Part shown: positions 1 through 9,247 of the stretch, piece by piece | Layout of the letters: each line of letters opens with the position of its first letter | Position numbering within the stretch: position 1 is the stretch's first letter | NCBI GenBank assembly: GCA_023441105.1 | Contig: JAEZQX010000590.1 | Coordinates: 1-27,561, forward strand | Source of the DNA: Pseudomonadota bacterium | Lineage (GTDB): Bacteria > Pseudomonadota > Gammaproteobacteria > Burkholderiales > Burkholderiaceae | Length of the DNA: 27,561 bases | Reading direction: 5' to 3' | Notes under the pieces: generated by a model | Told to the model about the DNA's origin: nothing | The model's input: only the letters and a program-made list of their open reading frames with translations | Database searches by the model: none | Made by a program: the position numbers and the translations under genes

Positions 1-45
1 CCCTCCACACCACTCGAAGCCCCGCACCCAGCAGCCGCCGAGGAT

Positions 46-92
46 CGGGCTTCGCCCGGCCTCTGGCGGCGCCCCCCGCCCCCCAAGGGGGG
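46..92 (-). other. Inverted repeats downstream of the first Bug gene
   Basis: Two inverted repeats follow the stop codon of the minus-strand gene ending at 98. One is CGGGC-TTC-GCCCG at 46-58; the other is the 14-nt palindrome CCCCCCAAGGGGGG at 79-92. No T-tract follows on the minus strand, so this is not a classical intrinsic terminator. It could protect the 3' end or be a dispersed intergenic element. I see no coding sequence in 1-97. Confidence 0.4.
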
Positions 93-97
93 ATTTC

Positions 98-1105
98 TTA
101 ATTAGCTTGCAGCTTCCGATTCCGCACCACCTCGGCCCACAGCTTCGACTCCTCCGCGATCGCGCCGGCGAACTGCTTCGGCGTGTTCCCGACCGGCGCC
201 ATGCCGGCCACATGCAGGCGCGCCTTGAGCTGCGTGTCGTCCAGCGCCTTCAAAGTGTCCTTGTGGATCTTGTCGACGATCGCCTGGGGCGTGCCGGCCG
301 GCAGCATGAAGCCGAACCAGCCGCTGTTCTCGAAGCCGGGCAGGCCGCTCTCGGCCACCGTCGGCACCTCGGGCAGCAGCGGCGAGCGCGTCTTGCTGGT
401 CACCCCCAAGGCGCGGATCCGGCCGTTGCCGACGAAGGGCAGGGCGGCCGCGATGTTGCCCACCATGAACTGGATCGAGCCGGCCGCGAGATCGGCCAGC
501 GCCGCGCTTTCACCCTTGTACGGAATGTGCGTCGCCTGGATGCCGGCGGCATTGACGAAGTTTTCGCCCGCCATGTGAACCTGGCTGCCGATGCCGGCCG
601 AGCCGAAGTTGATGGTGCCGGGTTTCGACTTGGCGAGCGCGATCAGCTCCTTCACGTTCTTCGCCGGCACCGACGGATGGACCACCACCAGCTGCGGGCC
701 GCTGGCCACGTTCGTGACCGCGATGAAGTCCTTGATCGGGTCGAACGGCAACTGCTTGTACATGTGCGGGTTGACGGTGAAGATGCTGCCGGACGTCATC
801 AGGATGGTGTGGCCATCCGGCGGCGCCTTCGCAACCAGATCGGCGCCGATGTTGCCGCCGGCACCGGCGCGATTCTCGACCACCACCGACTGACCCCAGG
901 CATCGGTCAGGTTCTGCGCCAGCGCGCGAGCGACGACGTCGGTCGTGCCGCCGGCGGAAAAGGGCACGATGATCCTGACCGGGCGATCCGGCCACTTGGC
1001 CTGCGCCTGCAGGCGACCGGCAAGCGGCAGCAGCGCCGCGGCGGACAAGGCCTGCAATGCCAGTCGGCGTCGGCCCGCATGCGTCTTCTTCGTTTCGTGT
1101 GTCAT
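98..1105 (-). CDS. Bug/TctC-family tripartite tricarboxylate transporter substrate-binding protein
   Basis: A 335-aa periplasmic solute receptor of the Bug (TctC) family. This family captures carboxylates for tripartite tricarboxylate transporters or for sensing. Start ATG 1105 is chosen because AAGGAGA precedes it; longer in-frame starts lack this. The N-terminus has an arginine run (GRRRLALQAL, about residues 11-20), a hydrophobic stretch and an AQA cleavage site near residue 36, so export may be by Tat. The family signatures PFSAGGTTDVVAR (48-60) and ENRAGAGGNIGA are clear, and the length is normal. It is the last gene in the window of the minus-strand operon led by the iron-sulfur subunit, 99 nt after the second cytochrome subunit. 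No tctA or tctB is present, which is usual for orphan Bug proteins. The ligand is unknown; the context suggests a dicarboxylate. Confidence 0.93.
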   Translation of the reverse strand: MTHETKKTHAGRRRLALQALSAAALLPLAGRLQAQAKWPDRPVRIIVPFSAGGTTDVVARALAQNLTDAWGQSVVVENRAGAGGNIGADLVAKAPPDGHTILMTSGSIFTVNPHMYKQLPFDPIKDFIAVTNVASGPQLVVVHPSVPAKNVKELIALAKSKPGTINFGSAGIGSQVHMAGENFVNAAGIQATHIPYKGESAALADLAAGSIQFMVGNIAAALPFVGNGRIRALGVTSKTRSPLLPEVPTVAESGLPGFENSGWFGFMLPAGTPQAIVDKIHKDTLKALDDTQLKARLHVAGMAPVGNTPKQFAGAIAEESKLWAEVVRNRKLQAN

Positions 1106-1204
1106 GCCTGTCTCCTTGGATTGTCTTTGGAATCTTCGCACCACCTGCGGTGCATGATCGCGGCGGAGGCGACGCCATGCCGCCTGTCCGGCAGGCCGCC
1201 GCCG

Positions 1205-1639
1205 CTAGCCGATCAGCGCCAGCGCGAACGCCAGCCCTGCGGCAATGCCGACCGCCGCGATGCCGGTCCACCAGTTCTTGCGCGGTCCCGACCATGGCCG
1301 GAATTCGATCACCAGCACGCGCAGTCCGCAAGCCGCATGAACCGCCAGCAGGATCACCAGGATCCATTCACCCACCTTGAACGCCGGCAGGTCGAGCAGG
1401 CGCAGGGTGCCATCCAATGCGGCGGCGCCCTGCAGCGCCGACCCCAGCGTGAGGAAATGAAGCGGCAGGAAGGCCGCCAAGGCCAGCCCCGAGAGCCGGT
1501 GCGCCATCGCGAGGATGAAGCCCGGATGCGCGCGAGCGCGCCGGTCGTTGCGTCGCCGCGGGCCGCCAGTCGCGTGGGCAGGGCGGTCGTCCGCCGGCTG
1601 CATCCGGCGATCGATGCTGCCGTTCACGCTGCCGCTCAT
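1205..1639 (-). CDS. SdhC-like cytochrome b membrane anchor of a succinate dehydrogenase/fumarate reductase-type complex
   Basis: A 144-aa membrane protein whose first 40 residues are polar and arginine-rich, followed by three hydrophobic helices (about 47-70, 91-115, 124-143). The sequence AHRLSGLAL (46-54) matches the HRxSG/HRxTG signature of SdhC-type anchors. Further histidines, H61 in the first helix and H101 in the second (HAACGLR), are candidate haem b ligands. It would bind quinone and anchor the catalytic subunits to the inner membrane. ATG 1639 overlaps the stop of the preceding anchor gene as ATGA, so the two are translationally coupled. Family membership is well supported; whether the complex oxidises succinate or another acid is not known. 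Confidence 0.82.
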   Translation of the reverse strand: MSGSVNGSIDRRMQPADDRPAHATGGPRRRNDRRARAHPGFILAMAHRLSGLALAAFLPLHFLTLGSALQGAAALDGTLRLLDLPAFKVGEWILVILLAVHAACGLRVLVIEFRPWSGPRKNWWTGIAAVGIAAGLAFALALIG

Positions 1640-1986
1640 GCGGCGAACACCGCCCAGACCGCCCGCAGCCCGAGCACGAGCAGGGTGGCGGCGAACAGGG
1701 CCGCCAGCAGGTTGCTCGCGCGGGTCTGCAAGCCCAGCCATTCCTCGGCGATCCGCGCCAGCCCGATCGGCGCGTGCACCGCCACCGCCAGCACGAATAC
1801 CAGGTAGAACAGGCCGAAGGCCCAGTTGCCCTGCGTGCGAGCAAGGATCTCGCCGGCGTCGAGCCCGCCGCGCACGGCGACGATGATGGTCGCCAGATGC
1901 ACCACCACGCACAAGGCCAGCACCATGGCGCTGATCCGCTGCCAATACCAGAGGCGGGCCTGGCGCGCCAGCAAGCTTGTCGGCAT
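1636..1986 (-). CDS. SdhD/FrdD-like membrane anchor subunit
   Basis: A 116-aa protein with three predicted transmembrane helices (about 17-37, 56-76 and 92-113). The segment WYWQRISAMVLALCVVVH resembles the first helix of succinate dehydrogenase/fumarate reductase cytochrome subunits; H30 and H71 are possible haem ligands. ATG 1986 lies 2 nt after the stop of the iron-sulfur gene, and its own stop overlaps the next anchor start by 4 nt. This gives a tight three-gene unit: iron-sulfur subunit, anchor, anchor. These small anchors diverge quickly, so position supports the assignment as much as sequence does. Confidence 0.75.
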   Translation of the reverse strand: MPTSLLARQARLWYWQRISAMVLALCVVVHLATIIVAVRGGLDAGEILARTQGNWAFGLFYLVFVLAVAVHAPIGLARIAEEWLGLQTRASNLLAALFAATLLVLGLRAVWAVFAA

Positions 1987-1988
1987 GC

Positions 1989-2705
1989 CTAGATCTCGCC
2001 GCGCACGGCGGCGCGGGCGGCGCGGAGCTTGAGACCGGCGATGCCGGCGGTCGGCTCGATCTGCTTGGGGCACCTCTCGCTGCACGAGCCATGCGAGTGG
2101 CAGGCGTGGCAACCGGCATCGCCGGCGACGGCGGCGAGGCGCTCGAGCTGGGCGGTGTCGCGCACGTCGTTGGCCAGCGTCCAGGCACGGTTCAAGGCGG
2201 CCGGGCCGAGATAGTCGGGCCGCCAGCTGACCACGTCGCAGGAGGCGTGGCAGACGCCGCAGCCGATGCATTCGATCCCGGCGTTGGCGGCAACCCGCTC
2301 GGCGGAGGTCGGCACGATCCGCTCGAAGTCGTCGTGGCGGGTCTTGCTGCCGTGGAACTGGCCCTTGGCGCGAGCCCACTTGTCGAAGAACTCGCGCATG
2401 TCGGTGGCGAGATCCTTGATCACCGGCAGGTTCGACAGCGGCGCGATTTCCAGGCGTCCGTCGACGGCGACCTTGGCGACGTGCGTGCGACAGGTCCAGC
2501 GGGCGATTCCGTTGACGGTCATGGCGCAGGACCCGCACATGCCGACGCGGCACGAGAAGCGGTAGCTCAGCGAAGGCTCCAGACGGCGCTGGATGTAGGT
2601 GACGACATCCAGCACCGTCTGGCTATCCTGCCTTGGCACCGGATAATCGACGAAACGACCGTCGGCGCCGCCTCGCCAGACGCTCACCTGCAGCGCATTC
2701 GTCAT
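1989..2705 (-). CDS. Succinate dehydrogenase/fumarate reductase-type iron-sulfur subunit (FrdB/SdhB-like)
   Basis: A 238-aa electron-transfer subunit that should pass electrons between a flavoprotein and membrane quinone. All cluster ligands are visible. C52, C57, C60 and C72 form the [2Fe-2S] site (SCRVGMCGSC). C146, C149, C152 and C156 plus C202, C208 and C212 (CSERCPKQ) form the [4Fe-4S] and [3Fe-4S] sites; C199 is an extra cysteine. The stretch YLGPAALNRAW resembles FrdB more than mitochondrial-type SdhB. ATG 2705 is used because the [2Fe-2S] domain begins there; an AGGAGA lies about 15 nt upstream. It leads the minus-strand operon and is divergent from a LysR gene. The flavoprotein subunit is not in the window. 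Confidence 0.92.
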   Translation of the reverse strand: MTNALQVSVWRGGADGRFVDYPVPRQDSQTVLDVVTYIQRRLEPSLSYRFSCRVGMCGSCAMTVNGIARWTCRTHVAKVAVDGRLEIAPLSNLPVIKDLATDMREFFDKWARAKGQFHGSKTRHDDFERIVPTSAERVAANAGIECIGCGVCHASCDVVSWRPDYLGPAALNRAWTLANDVRDTAQLERLAAVAGDAGCHACHSHGSCSERCPKQIEPTAGIAGLKLRAARAAVRGEI

Positions 2706-2857
2706 CTTTCCCGGCCGTCTCCTCACCTGTTCAGCCGCGATTCTGCGCAAGTCCAAAGATAAAGACCAGCTAGATTAAGTTGACTTGAGGTAAAGTATTT
2801 CTTTCTGAACGGCGCCGGGCTGCTCCCCGGAACCTCGCATCCCGCAGCCCGCACGCC
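2706..2857. promoter_or_regulatory. Divergent regulatory region with a LysR-type T-N11-A palindrome
   Basis: This gap separates the minus-strand iron-sulfur operon from the plus-strand LysR gene. It holds an AT-rich island (about 2751-2808) unlike its GC-rich surroundings. Inside it, TTAAGTTGACTTGA (2775-2788) is an imperfect inverted repeat that contains T-N11-A (T2776 to A2788), the consensus form of LysR-family operators. TTGACT (2780-2785) could be a -35 box for the plus strand, but no convincing -10 follows. The operator role is inferred. Confidence 0.5.
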
Positions 2858-4788
<1,931 letters not shown>

Positions 4789-4793
4789 GGCGG

Positions 4794-4861
4794 GGCGTCC
4801 GCCGGCTCCGTCTCTCCTGGCCAGGCCGACCGTGAATCCCTCGGGCGACCGGCCGGACGCC
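4794..4861 (+). promoter_or_regulatory. Stem-loop between dctP and dctQ (first TRAP cluster)
   Basis: GGCGTCCGCCGG (4794-4805) can pair with CCGGCCGGACGCC (4849-4861) with a one-base bulge. The loop carries a second palindrome, CCTGGCCAGG (4816-4825). The 3' arm ends 4 nt before the dctQ ATG and contains its only weak Shine-Dalgarno-like GGA. Such a structure could stabilise the dctP message and damp dctQM translation. The pairing is seen in the sequence; its role is inferred. Confidence 0.45.
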
Positions 4862-4865
4862 GCCG

Positions 4866-5396
4866 ATGCTCGATAGCCTCTCCGACCGCTACGGCAGGCT
4901 GCTCGCGGCGCTGGCGCTGCTCGGCTGCCTGATCCTGCTGGCGATGATGCTGGTGATCGTCGCCGACGTCGCCTTGCGCAACCTGGCGATTCCCGGCCTG
5001 CCCGGCAGCCTCGCCTGGAGCAACGAGGTATCGGAGCTGATGCTCTACCTGGTCACGATGTGCGTCGCGCCGTGGTTGCTGCGCCAGGGCCAGCACATCC
5101 GGGTCGACATCCTGCTGCAGGCGCTGCCCGGTCGCCTCGCCTGGTATCTCGAGTGGCTGGCGGACCTCCTCGGCCTCGGCTGCTGCCTGATGCTTGCCTG
5201 GTACGGCGCCAAGGCGGCCTGGACGAGCTACCTGTCCGGCGCGGTGAACATCAAGACGCTGGTCACGCCGGAATGGTGGTCGCTGATGCCGCTGCCGGTG
5301 GTCTTCGTGCTGCTGTCGGTCGAGATGGTCTTCCGCATGGTCCGCCTGCAGCGGGGCGTGCGCGGCCCGCGGCACGAGGCGGTCAGCGCGGCGTGA
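4866..5396 (+). CDS. dctQ: TRAP transporter small permease subunit, DctQ family
   Basis: A 176-aa inner-membrane protein with four hydrophobic helices. The conserved DctQ block is present: WSNEVSELMLYLVTMCVAP followed by LLRQGQHIRVDIL. It forms the membrane complex with DctM and docks the periplasmic receptor. ATG 4866 is 77 nt after dctP and has almost no Shine-Dalgarno; a long hairpin ends just before it, so its translation may be held low relative to dctP. It is 7 nt from the following dctM. Length is normal for the family. Confidence 0.92.
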   Translation: MLDSLSDRYGRLLAALALLGCLILLAMMLVIVADVALRNLAIPGLPGSLAWSNEVSELMLYLVTMCVAPWLLRQGQHIRVDILLQALPGRLAWYLEWLADLLGLGCCLMLAWYGAKAAWTSYLSGAVNIKTLVTPEWWSLMPLPVVFVLLSVEMVFRMVRLQRGVRGPRHEAVSAA

Positions 5397-5403
5397 GGCG
5401 GCA

Positions 5404-6723
5404 GTGAGCAGCTGGATCCTCGCGGCCTGGCTGATGCTGGGCGGCTCCATCGTGCTGCTGTTCATCGGCATGCCGGTCGCGCTCACCTTCATCACCATCA
5501 ACCTGGTCGGCGCCTGGCTGTACATGGGCGGCGAGCCGGGACTGGTGCAGCTCGCCCGCAGCAGCGTGAGCTCGATCACCGCCTTCTCGCTGACGCCGAT
5601 CCCGTTGTTCGTCCTGATGGGCGAGGTGCTGTTCCATACCGGCCTCGCGCATAACGTGATCGAAGGCATCGAGCGCCTCATCCGCCGGCTGCCGGGAAGG
5701 CTTGCGGTGGTGGCGGTGGTGGCCGGCACCGTCTTCTCCGCCATCTCCGGCTCGACCATCGCCACGACGGCAATGCTGGGGGCGCTGATGCTGCCGGTGA
5801 TGCTCGCCCGCGGCTATCACCCCACGATCGCCACCGGCCCCATCATGGCCATCGGCGCCGTGGACATGCTGATCCCGCCGTCGGCCCTGACGGTGCTGCT
5901 CGGCTCGCTGTCGGGCATCTCCATCTCCAAGCTGCTGATCGGCGGCGTGGTGCCGGGCGTCATCCTGTCGACGGCGTTCGTGCTGTGGATCGTCGGCCGC
6001 GTGAGCCTCAGCCCGGCGCTGGCGCCGGAGGACGAGGAGGCGGTGGTGTATCGCGGCTGGGAGCGCTGGCGGCTGTTCTTCGGCTACGTGCTGCCCTCGT
6101 TGTCGATCTTCGGCGTGGTGGTGGGCGCTCTTGCTGCCGGCTGGGCAACGCCGACCGAATGCGCCGCGCTGGGTGCCTTCGCCACCATGGTGCTCGCGGC
6201 CTGCTACCGGGTGCTGACCCGCGAGGCGGTGCTGAAGGCGCTCAAGGGCACGGCAGCGATCTCCGGCATGATCCTGTTCATCATCCTGGGCGCCACGACC
6301 TTCGCGCAGATCCTGTCCTTCTCCGGTGCCAGCAGCGGCCTGGTGCAGCTGATCACCGGCCACGGCCTGTCCACCGGCGTCATCGTCGCCGGCATGATGC
6401 TGATGCTGATCTTCCTGGGCATCTTCGTCGACCAGGTCAGCATGATGATGATCACCCTGCCGATCTTCATGCCGGTCGTCCAGGCGCTGGCGATCGATCC
6501 GGTGTGGTTTGGCGTGATGTTCCTGATTTGCATGCAGCTGGGCCTGCTGCTGCCGCCGCACGGGCTGCTGCTGATGACGATGCGCGGCGTGGCGCCGCCG
6601 GAAGTGACCATGGGCCACATCTTCATGGCCGTCGTGCCCTATGTGACCATGAGCCTGATGCTGCTGGCGGCCGTTTTCTGGCTGCCGGAGATTGCCACCT
6701 GGCTGCCACGGCGCATCGGCTAG
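5404..6723 (+). CDS. dctM: TRAP transporter large permease subunit, DctM family
   Basis: A 439-aa polytopic membrane protein, the ion-coupled transport channel of the TRAP system. The start is GTG 5404, preceded by GAGGCGG and 7 nt after dctQ. Landmarks include IGMPVALTFI near the N-terminus, the serine/threonine-rich SAISGSTIATTAMLG segment, WATPTECAALG in the middle, and LLLPPHGLLLMTMRG near the C-terminus where most family members have TPPVG. Hydrophobic segments run throughout, as expected for about 12 helices. It completes the first dctPQM operon. The tartrate/D-malate dehydrogenase starts 236 nt later on the same strand. Confidence 0.94.
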   Translation: MSSWILAAWLMLGGSIVLLFIGMPVALTFITINLVGAWLYMGGEPGLVQLARSSVSSITAFSLTPIPLFVLMGEVLFHTGLAHNVIEGIERLIRRLPGRLAVVAVVAGTVFSAISGSTIATTAMLGALMLPVMLARGYHPTIATGPIMAIGAVDMLIPPSALTVLLGSLSGISISKLLIGGVVPGVILSTAFVLWIVGRVSLSPALAPEDEEAVVYRGWERWRLFFGYVLPSLSIFGVVVGALAAGWATPTECAALGAFATMVLAACYRVLTREAVLKALKGTAAISGMILFIILGATTFAQILSFSGASSGLVQLITGHGLSTGVIVAGMMLMLIFLGIFVDQVSMMMITLPIFMPVVQALAIDPVWFGVMFLICMQLGLLLPPHGLLLMTMRGVAPPEVTMGHIFMAVVPYVTMSLMLLAAVFWLPEIATWLPRRIG

Positions 6724-6878
6724 CGCCGCTGACGCTGCGGGACCGGGCCAGGCGGTCCGGCGGTGGCCGGGTCAATTGTCGAGGAACAAATGCACATCCT
6801 GGCCGGTTCCGCGGCCCTGGCAGACGGCCGGTCCGCGGCGCCGCCTGCCGGTGGTGCAGAGCCGCATGGCAGTGACCG

Positions 6879-6884
6879 TACAAT
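6879..6884 (+). promoter_or_regulatory. Possible -10 promoter element upstream of ttuC
   Basis: TACAAT lies 75 nt before the dehydrogenase start in the 236-nt gap 6724-6959, which holds no gene. No good -35 box is seen at 17-nt spacing. The gap also holds a short stem GGACCG/CGGTCC (6740-6758) without a T-tract. An internal promoter is plausible but weakly supported. Confidence 0.3.
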
Positions 6885-6959
6885 CGCAAGGAAGCGTTTC
6901 GGGCCAGCACGCCAAGGCCCGGACTTTGCCGCCAGCGCAAGAGGAAACCCAAGCTACAC

Positions 6960-8024
6960 ATGGCCAAGCACAGAATCGCAGTAATTCCCGGGGACGGCAT
7001 CGGCAAGGAAGTCATGCCGGAGGCCCTCAAGGTGCTGCAGGCACTCGGGCAGCAGGACGGCATCGAGCTGCAGCTGGACCATTTCGATTTCGCCAGCTGC
7101 GACTACTACGTGAAGCACGGCAAGATGATGCCGGACGACTGGAAGGCGCAGATCGGCGGCCATGACGCCATCCTGTACGGCGCCGTCGGCTGGCCGGATA
7201 CGGTCCCGGACCACATCTCGCTGTGGGGATCGCTGCTGCTGTTCCGGCGCGAATTCGACCAGTACATCAACCTGCGGCCGGTGCGGCTGATGCCCGGCGT
7301 GCCCTGTCCGCTGGCCAATCGCAAGCCTGGCGAGATCGATTTCTACGTCGTCAGGGAAAACACCGAGGGCGAATACTCGTCGCTTGGCGGGCGGATGTTC
7401 CCGGGCACCGACCGGGAGGTGGTGATCCAGGAATCCATCTTCACCCGGGTCGGCGTCGACCGGGTGCTCAAGTATGCATTCGAGCTGGCCCGCAGCCGGC
7501 CCAAGCGCCACCTGACCTCGGCGACCAAGTCGAACGGCATCTTCATCTCCATGCCCTACTGGGACGAGCGGGTGGCGGAGATGGCCAAGGACTATGCGGA
7601 CGTCAAGCTCGACAAGTTCCATATCGACATCCTCACCGCCCATTTCGTGCGCAATCCGCACTGGTTCGACGTCGTCGTGGCGAGCAACCTGTTCGGCGAC
7701 ATCCTGTCCGACCTCGGGCCCGCCTGTACCGGCACCATCGGCATTGCGCCGTCGGCCAACATCAACCCCGAGCGGCGCTTCCCGTCGCTGTTCGAGCCGG
7801 TGCACGGCTCGGCGCCGGACATCGCCGGCAAGGGCATCGCCAATCCGATCGGCCAGATCTGGTGCTCCGCGATGATGCTGCAGCACCTGGGCCACCAGCA
7901 GGCGCACGACAGGATCGTCGCCGCCATCGAGAAGATCACCGAGCATGGCCCGCGTACGCCGGACATGGGCGGCAAGGCCACGACCGCCGAGGTGGGATCG
8001 GCGATCGCCGCGGCGTTGGGTTGA
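6960..8024 (+). CDS. ttuC: Tartrate/D-malate dehydrogenase (TtuC/DmlA family, isocitrate/isopropylmalate dehydrogenase fold)
   Basis: A 354-aa NAD-dependent beta-decarboxylating dehydrogenase. Family enzymes oxidise D-malate to pyruvate and CO2 and act on tartrate. IPGDGIGKEV (9-18) is the usual N-terminus. VRENTEGEYSS (131-141), K190 in SATKSN, and D223, D247 and D251 (NLFGDILSD) supply substrate- and metal-binding residues. HGSAPDI (282-288) shapes the NAD pocket. GWPDTVPDHISLWG and REFDQYINLRPVR match E. coli DmlA as I recall it, and separate it from LeuB and Icd. Its place after dctPQM and before a Bug receptor fits uptake and oxidation of a hydroxy-dicarboxylate. Tartrate versus D-malate preference cannot be decided. 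Confidence 0.9.
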   Translation: MAKHRIAVIPGDGIGKEVMPEALKVLQALGQQDGIELQLDHFDFASCDYYVKHGKMMPDDWKAQIGGHDAILYGAVGWPDTVPDHISLWGSLLLFRREFDQYINLRPVRLMPGVPCPLANRKPGEIDFYVVRENTEGEYSSLGGRMFPGTDREVVIQESIFTRVGVDRVLKYAFELARSRPKRHLTSATKSNGIFISMPYWDERVAEMAKDYADVKLDKFHIDILTAHFVRNPHWFDVVVASNLFGDILSDLGPACTGTIGIAPSANINPERRFPSLFEPVHGSAPDIAGKGIANPIGQIWCSAMMLQHLGHQQAHDRIVAAIEKITEHGPRTPDMGGKATTAEVGSAIAAALG

Positions 8025-8152
8025 TGGCGTCATCGGCGGTGGCCGCCAGGTCCGGCCGCGCCGTCGCTGATCGCACCGGTGTCCCCCTTTTTTCTGACCA
8101 ATCCGTTTCCTCAATCGCAGCACCTCACATCCGATCGCAGGAGAACCTCTCG

Positions 8153-9133
8153 ATGAAAACCCTGTTTGCTTCGCTCGCCGCCGGTGCGGCATTGAGCCTG
8201 GCGGCCACGCCCGCGGCGGCCCAGGACTTCCCCAACAAGCCGATCACCTTCGTCGTGCCGTTCTCCGCCGGCGGACCGACCGACATCGTCGCGCGCAGCC
8301 TGGCAGCCTCCATGGAGAAAGCGCTCGGCGGACCGGCCATCATCGTCGAGAACAAGCCGGGCGCCGGCGGCACGATCGGCGCCGCCGACGTGGCGCGAGC
8401 CCAGCCCGACGGCTACCGCCTGCTGGTGCATCACATCGGCATGTCGACGCAGCCGACGCTGTACCGCAAGCTGCCCTACGACTCGATCAAGGATTTCCAG
8501 CCGATCACGCTGATCAACGACGTGCCGATGACGATCGTCACCAAGGCTGACTTCCCCGCCAAGGACTTCAAGGAGCTGGTCAGCTACGTGCAGAAGAACG
8601 CCGACAAGATCACGCTGGCCAACGCCGGCATCGGCGCGGCATCGCACCTGTGCGGCCTGATGTTGATGAGCGCCCTGGACCGGCAGCTGACGCCGGTGCC
8701 GTACAAGGGCACCGCGCCGGCGCTGACCGACCTCATGGGCGGCCAGGTCGACCTGATGTGCGACCAGACCACCAACACCACGCAACAGATCAAGTCCGGC
8801 AAGATCAAGGCGTATGCGGTCACCTCCGCCGAGCGTCTCGACACCTTCCCGGACGTGCCGACCGCCAAGGAATCGGGCCTGCCGACCCTGCAGATCGGCA
8901 TCTGGCATGCGCTCTACGCGCCGAAAGGCACGCCCAAGCCGGTGGTCGACAAGCTGGTCGCGGCCGCACAGCAGGCGCTGGCCGATCCGGCGCTGCAGAA
9001 GCGGTTCACCGAGCTCGGCGCGGTGCTCTATCCCAAGGATCAGCAGACCCCCGAGGCGGTCGCCACCAAGCTGAAGGCGGAGATCGAGCAGTGGGCGCCG
9101 GTGATCAAGAAGGCCGGCGTCTACGCCGACTGA
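8153..9133 (+). CDS. Bug/TctC-family tripartite tricarboxylate transporter substrate-binding protein (second)
   Basis: A 326-aa periplasmic receptor. ATG 8153 follows a strong AGGAGA and begins a signal peptide that ends at AAA before QDFPNKP (about residue 23). Bug signatures are clear: FVVPFSAGGPTDIVARSL, ENKPGAGGTIGAA and VPYKGTAPALTDLMGGQVDLM. It lies 128 nt after the tartrate/D-malate dehydrogenase in the same direction and is followed by a perfect intrinsic terminator, so it ends this transcription unit. No TctA/TctB permease is encoded nearby. It may bind the same acid for sensing or use a permease elsewhere. Confidence 0.94.
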   Translation: MKTLFASLAAGAALSLAATPAAAQDFPNKPITFVVPFSAGGPTDIVARSLAASMEKALGGPAIIVENKPGAGGTIGAADVARAQPDGYRLLVHHIGMSTQPTLYRKLPYDSIKDFQPITLINDVPMTIVTKADFPAKDFKELVSYVQKNADKITLANAGIGAASHLCGLMLMSALDRQLTPVPYKGTAPALTDLMGGQVDLMCDQTTNTTQQIKSGKIKAYAVTSAERLDTFPDVPTAKESGLPTLQIGIWHALYAPKGTPKPVVDKLVAAAQQALADPALQKRFTELGAVLYPKDQQTPEAVATKLKAEIEQWAPVIKKAGVYAD

Positions 9134-9181
9134 CGGTCAGCTGAATGGGGGCGGCCTTGCGCCGCCTTCGGTTCAAGTCCC

Positions 9182-9215
9182 AGCCATCCGGCGCGCCGCG
9201 CCGGATGGCTTTTTT
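9182..9215 (+). terminator. Strong rho-independent terminator after the second Bug gene
   Basis: A perfect 12-bp stem (AGCCATCCGGCG at 9182-9193, CGCCGGATGGCT at 9199-9210) closes a 5-nt loop and is followed by TTTTT (9211-9215). A smaller hairpin, GGCGGC-CTTGC-GCCGCC (9150-9166), precedes it. The T-run ends only 32 nt before the next gene's ATG, leaving little room for a separate promoter. Confidence 0.92.
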
Positions 9216-9247
9216 CCAGGTTGTCGAATTCCTCAGGAGGATCGAGG

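Noticed and set aside
1106..1144. Longer start for the first Bug receptor at 1144
   Set aside because: The extra 13 residues would precede the signal peptide and lack a ribosome-binding site, while ATG 1105 follows AAGGAGA.
6740..6758. Hairpin GGACCG/CGGTCC after the first dctM as a terminator
   Set aside because: The stem is only 6 bp and no T-tract follows; such stems arise often at this GC content.
7223..8152. Extension of the second Bug receptor by about 310 codons upstream
   Set aside because: The extension overlaps the tartrate/D-malate dehydrogenase in another frame. ATG 8153 has a strong ribosome-binding site and begins a signal peptide.
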